Assembly: GCA_009781525.1 (NCBI GenBank)
Contig: WQXZ01000023.1
Span: forward strand, 1-15,831
Source: Coriobacteriia bacterium
Lineage (GTDB): Bacteria; Actinomycetota; Coriobacteriia; Coriobacteriales; UBA8131
Reading direction: 5' to 3'
Length of the DNA: 15,831 nt
Both the position numbers and the translations under genes were made by a program. Under the pieces are notes generated by a model. It had not been told where the DNA came from. It did not search any database and worked only from the letters and a program-made list of their open reading frames with translations. Positions 6,128-13,910 of the stretch are shown here, one piece after another; position 1 is the first letter of the stretch; the number at the start of each line of letters is the position of its first letter.

Positions 6128-7051
6128 ATGAAAAAGAACAAACTCTTCGCAATTATCACAAGTCTTGTTTTGCTGTTGACAATCGCTAGTTGCGGCAAAT
6201 CCCAATCGAGCTCATCGGAAAAAGGAAAAGAAGCAAACGTTGTGGAGCAGAATAACAAGCCATCAGAAGATGAAGCTCCGCAAGCTGCACCTATCCTTGG
6301 CAAGAATGTTGCTGTTGATGAGCAGGTATTGTTTAATCAGAATGGCATCGTAGTCACCTTGAAGTCGATTGATCACTCAGCTTGGTTAGGGCCTGAATTG
6401 AAGGTGCTTGTTGAAAACAACGGCGATAGGGGTGTTACCGTGGCGACCAGGAACAGTTCTGTAAACGGAGTTATGGTAGATACGTGGTTTGTCTGCTCAG
6501 TAGAGCCAGGTAAGAAGGCTAACGATACCATCACAATGTTTAAAACTGATCTTGAGCAGGCTGGAATCACAACTATCAACGAAATTGAGTTCTATTTTCA
6601 TGTCTACGACAGCAGCACTTGGGAATCGATTTTCGATACATCGATTATCACTATCCTTACCGATGCAGACGCCAGCTATATTCAGCAATACGATACTTCT
6701 GGAACACTGATATATGAGGATGAAGGCTTGACTGTGATTATTCAGAGTATTGACGACAAAGACAGTTTCTGGGGAACTGACATCTACGTTTACGTCGAAA
6801 ACCGTACAGGATCAGACGTAACCGTCACCCTGCGTAACACATCAGTTAACGGCTTTATGATTGACCCACTCTTCTATTGCGAGGTCGCGTCTGGTAAGAG
6901 GGCATACGATTCGATTACCTTCCTGGAGAGTTACCTTGAAGAGAATGATATCGACTCTATTGACAGCATGGAGTTCTCACTACATATCTACGATTCAGGA
7001 ACTTGGAGAACCATCAAAGACACTGATGTCATTACTGTAACCTTTGACTAA
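6128..7051 (+). CDS. Lipoprotein with two tandem beta-sandwich repeats
   Basis: This is a 307-residue surface lipoprotein. The signal peptide MKKNKLFAIITSLVLLLTIA ends in the lipobox I-A-S-C with lipidated Cys22; a Ser/Glu-rich disordered tether follows (about 23-58). Two related domains follow: about 64-178 and 191-306. Each runs GIVVTLKSID or GLTVIIQSID, a conserved V-x-V-E-N strand, VTVxxRNxSVNG-[VF]-M-[VI]-D, a GK-A-x-D-[ST]-I-T turn, and a closing E-F-x-x-H-[VI]-Y-D-S-x-T-W strand. The fold resembles DUF4352-like immunoglobulin-type lipoprotein domains; that is inference. The start follows AAGGGGGTAACACC. A truncated copy of the second repeat lies upstream at 5460-5699, and a strong terminator at 7200-7242 ends the unit. 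The ligand is unknown. Confidence 0.8.
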   Translation: MKKNKLFAIITSLVLLLTIASCGKSQSSSSEKGKEANVVEQNNKPSEDEAPQAAPILGKNVAVDEQVLFNQNGIVVTLKSIDHSAWLGPELKVLVENNGDRGVTVATRNSSVNGVMVDTWFVCSVEPGKKANDTITMFKTDLEQAGITTINEIEFYFHVYDSSTWESIFDTSIITILTDADASYIQQYDTSGTLIYEDEGLTVIIQSIDDKDSFWGTDIYVYVENRTGSDVTVTLRNTSVNGFMIDPLFYCEVASGKRAYDSITFLESYLEENDIDSIDSMEFSLHIYDSGTWRTIKDTDVITVTFD

Positions 7052-7111
7052 GACACAGCAAAGGAAAACCAACGGGGGTGTGGAGGCAAGGCCAGGTAGC
7101 CTTTAGCCAGG

Positions 7112-7138
7112 TGCAAGCTGGTAGATGCAAGCTGGTAG
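7112..7138 (+). repeat. 14-bp tandem repeat (two copies)
   Basis: TGCAAGCTGGTAG occurs at 7112-7124 and 7126-7138, separated by a single A. It lies between the lipoprotein stop and its terminator. No function is evident; it looks like slippage duplication. Confidence 0.5.
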
Positions 7139-7199
7139 GTGCGAGAAAGAAAGAGCTGCCTGGATAGCACAGAACTTCACATGCAACCGCCATTAGAAA

Positions 7200-7242
7200 G
7201 AAAGAGAGCCTGTCTTCCGATCAGGGAAGCAGGCTTTCTTTC
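7200..7242 (+). terminator. Strong Rho-independent terminator after the lipoprotein gene
   Basis: GAAAGAGAGCCTG (7200-7212) pairs with CAGGCTTTCTTTC (7230-7242) through 13 pairs including one G-U. An inner CTTCC/GGAAG pair tightens the loop, and TTTCAATTTCTT follows. It separates the lipoprotein unit from the pgsA-cinA unit. Confidence 0.7.
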
Positions 7243-7376
7243 AATTTCTTGCTGTTTATCAAAGCCAACAAAAGCTGTTTGCATAGCAAAAGCACTAGTG
7301 ACAAAACAAATCTCACATAACAAATGCCGAAGAGCCTGTTGGCTAATATAATAGTGATGCGACTTTCAAATGATGT

Positions 7377-7406
7377 TTGACAGCTGTGCATGTGCTTATG
7401 TATGGA
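7377..7406 (+). promoter_or_regulatory. Possible promoter for the pgsA-cinA fusion gene
   Basis: TTGACA (7377-7382) is followed after 18 bases by TATGGA (7401-7406), about 105 bases before the ATG at 7512. The -35 is a perfect consensus but the -10 is weak. A TATAAT at 7347-7352 nearby has no recognisable -35. The stretch 7243-7511 otherwise shows no gene. Confidence 0.35.
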
Positions 7407-7511
7407 GTATGAGCAGTAAGTCGGTTTCGGCGGCGGACAAGCCTTACATTAATTGAGTGATAGTAATGCAAAAGGCTTCTTAGAGGTACGTGTTTTGGCA
7501 AGGAGGGATCG

Positions 7512-8861
7512 ATGAGCGACGACAGAAAAGAGGTATCAGTCAACCGCAAGGCTTGGCAGGATCTCTACACCCCTGCGAACATCGTCACCATTACCCGCAT
7601 TCTGCTGGTGCCCGCCTTCATAATTCTGATGCTCACTCCCTGGGCATCGTGGATCCCTGAACCAACAATCGCATCTATCGTCAAACCGTGGGGAGCCGCC
7701 TTGGTCTTTATCCTACTGGCAGCAACTGACGGACTCGACGGTTACCTGGCTCGCTCTCGTGGCGAGATCACTACCTTCGGCATGCTGCTTGATCCACTGG
7801 CTGACAAGATTCTGGTCTCAGCCGCGCTGCTGGTGCTTATTGAGCTCGGACTGCTACCTGCTTGGATCGCCTTGGTCATTCTAGGTCGCGAGTTCCTGGT
7901 CACAGGCTTACGTATGGTTGCTGCAGCTGAGGGCAAGGTGATTGCCGCCAGCAATCTGGGTAAAGTAAAGACCGTCTTCCAAATCATCGCGGTCGTTACC
8001 TTCATTGTCAAAGGCTCGCTAGAGACGATCTGGAACATCCTGCTTGGCCCCAGGATGATTTTCGTGGTTAACTGGTTTGCCTGGATCGTCATGGGCTTGA
8101 CTCTTGTTATCACTATAGTTTCGCTGGTTGACTACTTTATCAACTCCGCCGAGGTGCTCGGCTTCGAGCGCACTGGCATCAAGTCTGGCACCACCGATGA
8201 TCCAAGCACCAGCAGTGTCACTTCCGCTCCAGCACCCCACCCCTCCTCCACCGCCTCTCTCCCCTCCACATCCGCCTCCCACCCCACCACTGCGACAGGT
8301 GAAAATGTGGATAAGACCTCGGCTGACGCTCCAGAAGGCGAAACGAGGTTTTATCCCGATGAACGTTATACGAGAGGGGGTGGTGTCTCTAGCTTCGACC
8401 TGGCAGAGGAAGTGCTGAGTCTGGCGCGGGCGAAGGGCTTGAGGCTGGGGACAGCAGAGTCATGCACCGGTGGCTTGATTGCTGCAGCTTTAACTGATGT
8501 GGCGGGATCGTCGGATGTCTTCTCCGGTGCGATTGTCAGCTATAGCAACAACATTAAGCGGGGGTTGCTGTTTGTCGGCGATGAAGTTTTGGCTACTGAC
8601 GGAGCGGTCAGCGAAGCATGTGTTTTGCAGATGGTCGCGGGAGCTTTGGATGCACTCGGTGCTGACGTGGTAGTAGCCGTCAGTGGAATAGCCGGTCCCG
8701 GTGGTGGGAGCGAGTCCAAACCGGTTGGGACTGTCTGGCTAGCGTGCTCAGACGGCGCGCTGACCCTATCGCGATGCGAGCTTTTTGCCGGTGACCGTGC
8801 AGCCGTGCGAGCGCAGACTGTGTTGGCGGCGTTATCTATGTTGCTTGAGATCCTGGATTAG
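7512..8861 (+). CDS. pgsA: PgsA-CinA fusion: phosphatidylglycerophosphate synthase with CinA-type amidase domain
   Basis: This 449-residue fusion is preceded by AAGGAGGGA. Residues 1 to about 220 are PgsA, a membrane CDP-alcohol phosphotransferase making phosphatidylglycerophosphate from CDP-diacylglycerol and glycerol-3-phosphate. The full motif D73-x2-D76-G-x2-A-R-x8-G-x3-D94-x3-D98 is present among several hydrophobic segments. Residues about 226-293 form a Ser/Thr/Pro/Ala-rich linker. Residues about 294-449 are a CinA C-terminal domain (PncC type, nicotinamide mononucleotide deamidation in pyridine-nucleotide salvage). It has AESCTGG (315-321), SYSNNIK (343-349), GAVSE and SGIAGPGGG (391-399). 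The N-terminal CinA (COG1058) domain is missing. In Bacillus and relatives pgsA and cinA are separate neighbours before recA, so this is probably an in-frame merger of adjacent genes. The amidase would sit on the cytoplasmic face, tethered to the membrane. Confidence 0.92.
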   Translation: MSDDRKEVSVNRKAWQDLYTPANIVTITRILLVPAFIILMLTPWASWIPEPTIASIVKPWGAALVFILLAATDGLDGYLARSRGEITTFGMLLDPLADKILVSAALLVLIELGLLPAWIALVILGREFLVTGLRMVAAAEGKVIAASNLGKVKTVFQIIAVVTFIVKGSLETIWNILLGPRMIFVVNWFAWIVMGLTLVITIVSLVDYFINSAEVLGFERTGIKSGTTDDPSTSSVTSAPAPHPSSTASLPSTSASHPTTATGENVDKTSADAPEGETRFYPDERYTRGGGVSSFDLAEEVLSLARAKGLRLGTAESCTGGLIAAALTDVAGSSDVFSGAIVSYSNNIKRGLLFVGDEVLATDGAVSEACVLQMVAGALDALGADVVVAVSGIAGPGGGSESKPVGTVWLACSDGALTLSRCELFAGDRAAVRAQTVLAALSMLLEILD

Positions 8862-8927
8862 CGAGTTGTAGTTGCATCGTACGAATCGACCTGAGATGAT
8901 CCATCTGGGAACGCTCCATACAGCTAT

Positions 8928-9112
8928 CAAATAATTCGTGGTAATAATTGCCACTTTCTTGGGTTTTTTACCACTACGTTTTGCACGTATAAAGAGATAG
9001 CAAGCCTCTGACCTGCAGGTTTGTATGTCAAGACTCTGCTGGTGCCATCTGGATACCTTCTAGACAGCACGAAAAACCCAAGAAAGTGGCAATTATTACC
9101 ACGAATTATTTG
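8928..9112. repeat. 185-bp foldback with perfect 41-bp inverted repeats
   Basis: The arm at 8928-8968 (starting CAAATAATTCGTGG, ending TTGGGTTTTT) is perfectly complementary to 9072-9112, with a 103-base centre. Each arm itself holds an imperfect palindrome, GTGGTAATAATTGCCAC. The centre contains the palindrome ACCTGCAGGT (9011-9020) and no ORF. It lies between the convergent pgsA-cinA and pnkp genes. Two readings fit: a MITE-like non-autonomous element with long terminal repeats, or a bidirectional transcription terminator. No target-site duplication is evident. Confidence 0.75.
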
Positions 9113-9135
9113 GGGTTCATGTTTTCAGGTATGCA

Positions 9136-9176
9136 GGGGGTGATTCTACATAACATACAGAAAAAGGAGCACCCCC
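9136..9176 (-). terminator. Weak inverted repeat downstream of pnkp
   Basis: GGGGGTG (9136-9142) and CACCCCC (9170-9176) can pair around a 27-base loop, 77 bases beyond the pnkp stop on the minus strand. There is no T run, so a terminator role is uncertain. Confidence 0.25.
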
Positions 9177-9252
9177 GGGATTCAGTGCACCTTACAGGGC
9201 GCCTGGCAGGTCACCCTATTTCCTCCGCGCGTCGCTCCCTGCACCAGCAACC

Positions 9253-12021
9253 TCACAGCCGCGGGTCGATCGGCTCGCTTTCCATCGCCAAGACAGCAAA
9301 GACACATTCGTGCACACGGTAGAGTGGTTCTTCCCGAACAAAGCGCTCAAGTGACTCGACTCCCAAGGCAAACTCGCCCAACGCCAGGTTGCGCTTCCTG
9401 GCTAGCGAACGCCTTTTCAGCCGCTTCAGGTTGTCAGCCAGCAGATATTCGGGCCCGTAGATGATACGCAGGTACTCCCTGCCTCGACACTTGATAGCCG
9501 GCTGCAACAGCTCATTGCCAGAAAAAGCGATGAAGTCGAAAGGCTTGACCACCATACCCTCGCCGCCGGCATCAGTCAGCTCCGTCCACCATTGCACGGC
9601 TGCATCAACACTGGATGGGTCGTGCAAATCAACCAGCAGGTGATTGGTGGCCACAAAAATCGGGTCTCTGTCGGCAGTGTACCTGGCAATGGTCTGCATC
9701 TGCCAAAGGTGGCTTTCATCACACCACACCCTGCCCTCAGTTGCCATAATGTGAAAAGCCGCGATGCGATAATCATCCAGACTGTTGACATCCCAACAAT
9801 ACCTGCGATACGCCTCGGTGTAGAGCGTCAGCGCGTCAAGCCGTTGCTGATAGCGGAGCGCCAGCTCGGTCATATCAGCTGTCTCGCGAGCTTCATTCAT
9901 GGGGATAAGTTCACGTTCCGGCAGCAGGCTAACGGCTTGCTCTATGGCAGTCAGAGCACTGGACAGCGCATTGCGACCAGCACGTCCGACGCTGGAATAC
10001 TGCTCAACCAGCAGCTGTTGCGCCTTGGCTGACCAGGGCATCAGCTCTGCATCCAGACATACCCAGTCGGTGTCAAAATCTTGCCAAAAGCCAGAATCAG
10101 CCAGTACTGCCTGAAGCCGAGCCAGAATCGCCTGCTCGGTATGGTGGTCGTCAAAGAAGTGGCGACCGGTTCGGGTATAGATGATTCCCAGACTGCCGCT
10201 ACCGCTGCCGCTGCTGCTGCCGCCACCGCCACCGCTGCTGCTGCTGCTGCTGCCGCCGCCGCTGCTGGCAAGAAAGCGACGCTTGACGGTATCGGTGTCT
10301 TTGCATACGATAATCACAGCTCGTGAACCCATGTGCTTCTGCTCACAGACCACCTGGTTAACAGAGCGGTTCCGATAGTAGTCGAAGGCTTCGGTAGGAT
10401 GCTCCAGGTAGTCCGGTAGCGAGCTGGTTTCACTCGGCGACATTGTTGGCGGCAGATAGATCAGCCAGTTGGGGTCTGCCGAAAATCGACTCATTACCTC
10501 AAGCGCAGCCGCGCTATTCTCCATATTAATTCTAATACTGCGGCGCAAACGAGTCGAAAGATGCTTGTCGCCGAAGACATCCTCGATGTTTAAGATGCTT
10601 TCGTGTGATGCATCCTTGACGAACAGCGGTTTGACCGGCGCGTAGTATTCGCGCCTGGCATCGACCTGCACGATTTGCTTTTCTGGATAGCGAAACGCGG
10701 TCAGCTTGCCACCGAAGACGCATCCAGTGTCGATGCAGAAAGTGTTATTGACCGACTCAACCTCAGGGGTCGGAGTGTGCCCGAAGACCACCGTCGCCTT
10801 GCCGCGATAGTCGAGCGCCCAGGGTAGACGGACGGGCAGTCCGTACTCATCGATTTCGCCGGTGGTGTCGCCGTAGAGGCAGAAACTGCGAACGCGTCCA
10901 CTGCTGCGCCCCTGGTAGCGCTCCTTGATACCAGCGTGAGCGACAACCAGTTTGCCGTCGTCAAAGACGTAGTGGCTGACCAGGCTGTCCAGGAAGGTGG
11001 CGACTTCACTGATGAAGTCGGCTTGCGATGGGTCGCCCGTCGCGGTACCCGCCAGGCCACTCACGCCATGCTCACCGCCACCCGCGCCGCCTGATATGGC
11101 AGCCGCGCCAACCGCCCCACCGCTCGCGCCGTCCGCCACATCAGCCAGCCGTGCGCTCTCCTGCGCAAGCTGGTCGATGGTCAACTGCAAACCGTGGTCT
11201 GTCGTCACCTTAGCTCCACGCAGGTGGCGCAGCAGCTTGTTGTCGTGGTTTCCGGCTATGCAGTAGGCGCTGCCCGTACTGACCATGTTCATGACAAGGC
11301 GAAGCACCTGCACATTGCCTGGACCACGGTCACACAGGTCACCAAGAAAAATCGCCTTCCGCCCCTGTCCCACTGGAGCCCGAGCCGTGCAAGCCCGAGC
11401 ATCGACCTCATAGCCAAGCTCGTCCAGCAACTCGCAGAGCTCGTCGTAGCAACCATGCACGTCGCCGATGATGTCAAAAGGCCCCGTTTCACCCTTGCGA
11501 TTACTCCAGAGTGTCGTGCGCACAATCTCAACCTGGCTTATTTCGTCCTCGCTACTAAGCACGAAAACATAGCGGAAACCTTCTTTTTTCAGGTTTCGAA
11601 TCGAGCGCCGCAATTGCTCTGACTGCCGGCTGATAACACGCCGCTCCACCGAGCGATCGGTGCGCCTGGCGTTGCGCTCCTGGCAAACCGCTTCGGGTAG
11701 GTTAAACACAATCGCCACCGCAAAACAGTCCTGCTCCCTGGCTAGGTGCAGCACCTCTTTGCGCGCCTCCTTGGAGACATTGGTTGCGTCAACAACGGTC
11801 AAAAGCCCCTGGTCAAGCCGCCTGTTGGCGACATAGTAAAGGGTTTCAAAAGCTTCTGCAGAGACAATCTGGTTTGTCTCATCGTCAGATATCAGCCCTC
11901 GGAAATAATCAGACGAGAGCACCTCAGTCGGCTTGAAATGCTGCCTGGCAAAGGTTGACTTTCCGCTGCCGGAGGCTCCGACAAGGGCGACGACGCAGAG
12001 GTCAGGTATCTCTATTCGCAT
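9253..12021 (-). CDS. pnkp: Polynucleotide kinase-phosphatase-ligase of the Pnkp/Hen1 RNA repair system
   Basis: This 922-residue three-domain RNA repair enzyme follows the Clostridium thermocellum Pnkp plan (about 870 residues). The N-terminal kinase has P-loop GASGSGKST (15-23, K21) and SSDYFRGL with D38. A Metallophos 2',3'-phosphatase follows, with GDVHG (186-190), GDLCDRG (227-233), GNHD (257-260), AHAG (361-364) and GHTPTP (414-419). The C-terminal adenylyltransferase (ligase) domain has EQKHMGSR (560-567) with nucleophile K562, LDAEL (656-660), EGMVVKP (821-827) and IKCRGREY (843-850). Together these heal and seal broken RNA ends, with ligation needing Hen1. Extra length comes from a Gly/Ala insert (296-333) between phosphatase motifs and a Ser/Gly run (586-611) in the ligase. 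The start overlaps the hen1 end by 10 bp; GGGGGTG lies upstream. All catalytic motifs are intact. Confidence 0.95.
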   Translation of the reverse strand: MRIEIPDLCVVALVGASGSGKSTFARQHFKPTEVLSSDYFRGLISDDETNQIVSAEAFETLYYVANRRLDQGLLTVVDATNVSKEARKEVLHLAREQDCFAVAIVFNLPEAVCQERNARRTDRSVERRVISRQSEQLRRSIRNLKKEGFRYVFVLSSEDEISQVEIVRTTLWSNRKGETGPFDIIGDVHGCYDELCELLDELGYEVDARACTARAPVGQGRKAIFLGDLCDRGPGNVQVLRLVMNMVSTGSAYCIAGNHDNKLLRHLRGAKVTTDHGLQLTIDQLAQESARLADVADGASGGAVGAAAISGGAGGGEHGVSGLAGTATGDPSQADFISEVATFLDSLVSHYVFDDGKLVVAHAGIKERYQGRSSGRVRSFCLYGDTTGEIDEYGLPVRLPWALDYRGKATVVFGHTPTPEVESVNNTFCIDTGCVFGGKLTAFRYPEKQIVQVDARREYYAPVKPLFVKDASHESILNIEDVFGDKHLSTRLRRSIRINMENSAAALEVMSRFSADPNWLIYLPPTMSPSETSSLPDYLEHPTEAFDYYRNRSVNQVVCEQKHMGSRAVIIVCKDTDTVKRRFLASSGGGSSSSSSGGGGGSSSGSGSGSLGIIYTRTGRHFFDDHHTEQAILARLQAVLADSGFWQDFDTDWVCLDAELMPWSAKAQQLLVEQYSSVGRAGRNALSSALTAIEQAVSLLPERELIPMNEARETADMTELALRYQQRLDALTLYTEAYRRYCWDVNSLDDYRIAAFHIMATEGRVWCDESHLWQMQTIARYTADRDPIFVATNHLLVDLHDPSSVDAAVQWWTELTDAGGEGMVVKPFDFIAFSGNELLQPAIKCRGREYLRIIYGPEYLLADNLKRLKRRSLARKRNLALGEFALGVESLERFVREEPLYRVHECVFAVLAMESEPIDPRL
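10189..10266 (-). repeat. Triplet-repeat tract coding a Ser/Gly run in Pnkp
   Basis: On the plus strand this is an imperfect run of GCT, GCC and ACC triplets (for example GCTGCTGCTGCTGCT near its centre). Read in the pnkp frame it encodes residues 586-611, almost only Ser and Gly. It is a slippage-prone tract inside the ligase domain, between the nucleophile motif and the next conserved strand (GIIYTRTGRHFF). Confidence 0.8.
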
Positions 12022-13484
12022 AAGCTAAACACCCCCATTTGGGTTGGCGTGCCATAGGTTGGATCTGTATCACCGATGCCCTGAAACTGTACTTCGTAGC
12101 CGTGTTTTGCCGCCGTGGCTTCTGCCCACTGCCTGAACTCGACACGCGTCCACTCAAAGCGATGGTCGCTATGGCGTAGCTCTTCTTCGGGCTGGGAGCT
12201 ATCCAAGCCAAGTTCATAGACGGAGTTGTATTCTTTGTTCGGTGTGGTGAGCACAATGGTTAAAGGCTTGGCGAACTCAAACAGTACACGCTCAAAGGCT
12301 GCTAATCGCGATGGGTCAAGATGCTCGATTACCTCGACTACCGCAGCAGCATCGTAGCTGCCAAAACGCGAGTCCCTATAGGTCAGCGAACCTTGAATCA
12401 GCTGAATGCGTTCGCGAACGCTGTCAGAAGCGCGGTCAAGTCGGAGCCTGCTGTGAGCTCGTTTCAGAGCAAGGTGTGATACATCAACTCCGGTAATCTG
12501 GGTGAACTGCCTGTTCTGGAGCAGCAGGCGTAACAGGTTGCCTTCTCCGCAGCCGAGGTCAATCACACGCTTTGCACCGCTCTCTTTCAGCGCGGCTGCA
12601 ACGCTCTCAAGGCGTAAGGTGTTCAGGCTGGGCTTGCGCTCCTTGCGCTCGGCGGCGGAATCGGGAGTGGCAGTGGTTGCCGGCAGCTCGGCTGCGGCAG
12701 GAGCGTCAGCGGCGAAATCTGGCTCAGCACTGAGAACTTCTCCACCTGATTGATCGACTGTTGACAGGCGATCGAAAGCCTGGTTAACCAGGGAGCGAGA
12801 GCGGTTCAGGTATCTTCCGGTAATGTAGTCGCGCTCGGGATGGTCAGCCAGCCAGCCTTCGCCAAGGCGGAGGAGTTTGTCGACTTCGTCGGCGCCGACC
12901 CAGTAATGCTTTTGGCGGTCAAAAACCGGAATCAGGACGTTTAGATGCTTCAGCAGGTCGCGCAGGCGAACCTTCGCTCTGATAGTCAGGTTCACGTAGC
13001 TGCTTGCGCCCCATTCGGGAAACATCTCGTCAGCGAGGAAGGTCTCGTATGCTACCTCGTATCCCAGCGGCTCGAAAACCCTTCTGAGCATCTGGGTGTC
13101 TCCGCGGCAGGGGAGCATGGTGATGGCAGCTGTCAGGTTCAGCGCGGAGTCAGACAGCGCCTGGTGCCTGTCAGCGCGTCCGGTTATCGCGGTGCCGTAG
13201 ACTCGTGAAATCGCCGTACTAAGAAAAGACGAAGAGACGTAGGGGCGGTCGTTCACGTAGTCAAACAGTCCGCCACCAGACGAGCCGACCTTGCCTCGCG
13301 CCAGGTCAATCGGGTCAATGTCCAGCAGTAGCGCCGCAGTTGTGCGAGCATCAGATACTTCTGGATAAAAGACAAAAGCTCTGCCGTGGTTCAGCTCGAA
13401 CACTTGCGGACGGTAGGGGTTTTTATGCAAAAGGTAGCCAAGGTCGGTGGTGTTTTGGCCGGTGTATGTGATGGTGAGTAACAT
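12012..13484 (-). CDS. hen1: Hen1, 3'-terminal RNA ribose 2'-O-methyltransferase
   Basis: This 490-residue bacterial Hen1 methylates the 2'-OH at the cut site during Pnkp/Hen1 RNA repair, so the repaired RNA resists re-cleavage. The N-terminal half (1 to about 245, MLLTITYTGQNTTDLGYLLH) is the bacterial-specific region that binds and activates the Pnkp ligase. An Ala/Pro-rich linker (about 246-285) leads to the methyltransferase. This has SAM motif VIDLGCGEGNLL (307-318), the metal motif EVIEHLD (E384, E387, H388), TTPNKEYN (413-420) and RHSDHRFEWTR (437-447), which supplies the further metal-binding His. The gene is upstream of pnkp and overlaps it by 10 bp, so both are translated from one mRNA. 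ATG 13484 gives the usual family N-terminus; the ribosome site is weak (CGAG). Bacterial Hen1 proteins are usually somewhat shorter (about 465), and the linker accounts for the difference. Confidence 0.95.
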   Translation of the reverse strand: MLLTITYTGQNTTDLGYLLHKNPYRPQVFELNHGRAFVFYPEVSDARTTAALLLDIDPIDLARGKVGSSGGGLFDYVNDRPYVSSSFLSTAISRVYGTAITGRADRHQALSDSALNLTAAITMLPCRGDTQMLRRVFEPLGYEVAYETFLADEMFPEWGASSYVNLTIRAKVRLRDLLKHLNVLIPVFDRQKHYWVGADEVDKLLRLGEGWLADHPERDYITGRYLNRSRSLVNQAFDRLSTVDQSGGEVLSAEPDFAADAPAAAELPATTATPDSAAERKERKPSLNTLRLESVAAALKESGAKRVIDLGCGEGNLLRLLLQNRQFTQITGVDVSHLALKRAHSRLRLDRASDSVRERIQLIQGSLTYRDSRFGSYDAAAVVEVIEHLDPSRLAAFERVLFEFAKPLTIVLTTPNKEYNSVYELGLDSSQPEEELRHSDHRFEWTRVEFRQWAEATAAKHGYEVQFQGIGDTDPTYGTPTQMGVFSLCE

Positions 13485-13523
13485 GTTGGTTCTCGATATT
13501 CATTCCTTCAGATTGCTGTATGC

Positions 13524-13552
13524 AGTGTAGGGGAGCTAGCTGATTCAGGCAA
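13524..13552 (-). promoter_or_regulatory. Possible promoter of hen1-pnkp
   Basis: On the minus strand TTGCCT (plus 13547-13552) and TACACT (plus 13524-13529) are spaced 17 bases, about 40 bases upstream of the hen1 ATG. This is sequence match only. No operator palindrome is visible within it. Confidence 0.35.
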
Positions 13553-13710
13553 GTAGAATGCGCTGCTGGAGTGCGCTTATCCAGGGCTTCTATAGGGCTC
13601 GAGGGCTCCTGCAAGGTTCCAAGGCTACGTTCACACCAGCAATCAACCCACCATCCACCCCCTCTGCTCCGCTAGCCGAAGCTCCGCCCTCCATCCAATC
13701 CAGCCTGGCA

Positions 13711-13795
13711 GGCTCCGAGTCACCCACCCCGCCTAACAGGGCTCCGAGCCATCCACCCCGCCCAGCCTAACAAGGCTCCGAGCCATCCACATCTC
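13711..13795. repeat. Degenerate direct repeats in a C-rich intergenic tract
   Basis: GGCTCCGAG occurs at 13711-13719, 13740-13748 and 13774-13782. Each is followed by a version of CCATCCACCCC, and the first two also by CCTAACA, at 29- and 34-base spacing. The repeats lie in a long C-rich, G-poor stretch (about 13640-13840) upstream of hen1. No credible gene covers it. Confidence 0.6.
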
Positions 13796-13804
13796 CACTC
13801 ACAA

Positions 13805-13828
13805 CCCCACAACCCCACAATCCCACCC
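13805..13828 (-). other. Canonical G-quadruplex motif on the minus strand
   Basis: The plus strand shows four C runs: CCCC 13805-13808, CCCC 13813-13816, CCC 13822-13824 and CCC 13826-13828. The minus strand therefore reads G3-N1-G3-N5-G4-N4-G4, within the usual loop limits of 1-7. It is about 300 bases upstream of hen1. Folding in vivo is not shown. Confidence 0.5.
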
Positions 13829-13910
13829 AATCAGCCCCAATTCCAGCTTTCGAGCCATTTCTGCAACTTTTTTGCGGTTGGGCGCCAAAAAAGCACTCTC
13901 CAAGCGCGTT

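Noticed and set aside
9592..10032. Plus-strand frame of 146 codons opposite pnkp
   Set aside because: It is antisense to the conserved Pnkp ligase domain; no domain or ribosome site was recognised.
4590..13484. Direct functional link between the PIN toxin and Hen1-Pnkp repair
   Set aside because: PIN nucleases generally leave 5'-phosphate and 3'-OH ends, not the 2',3'-cyclic phosphate ends that Pnkp heals, and the two loci are separated by unrelated genes.
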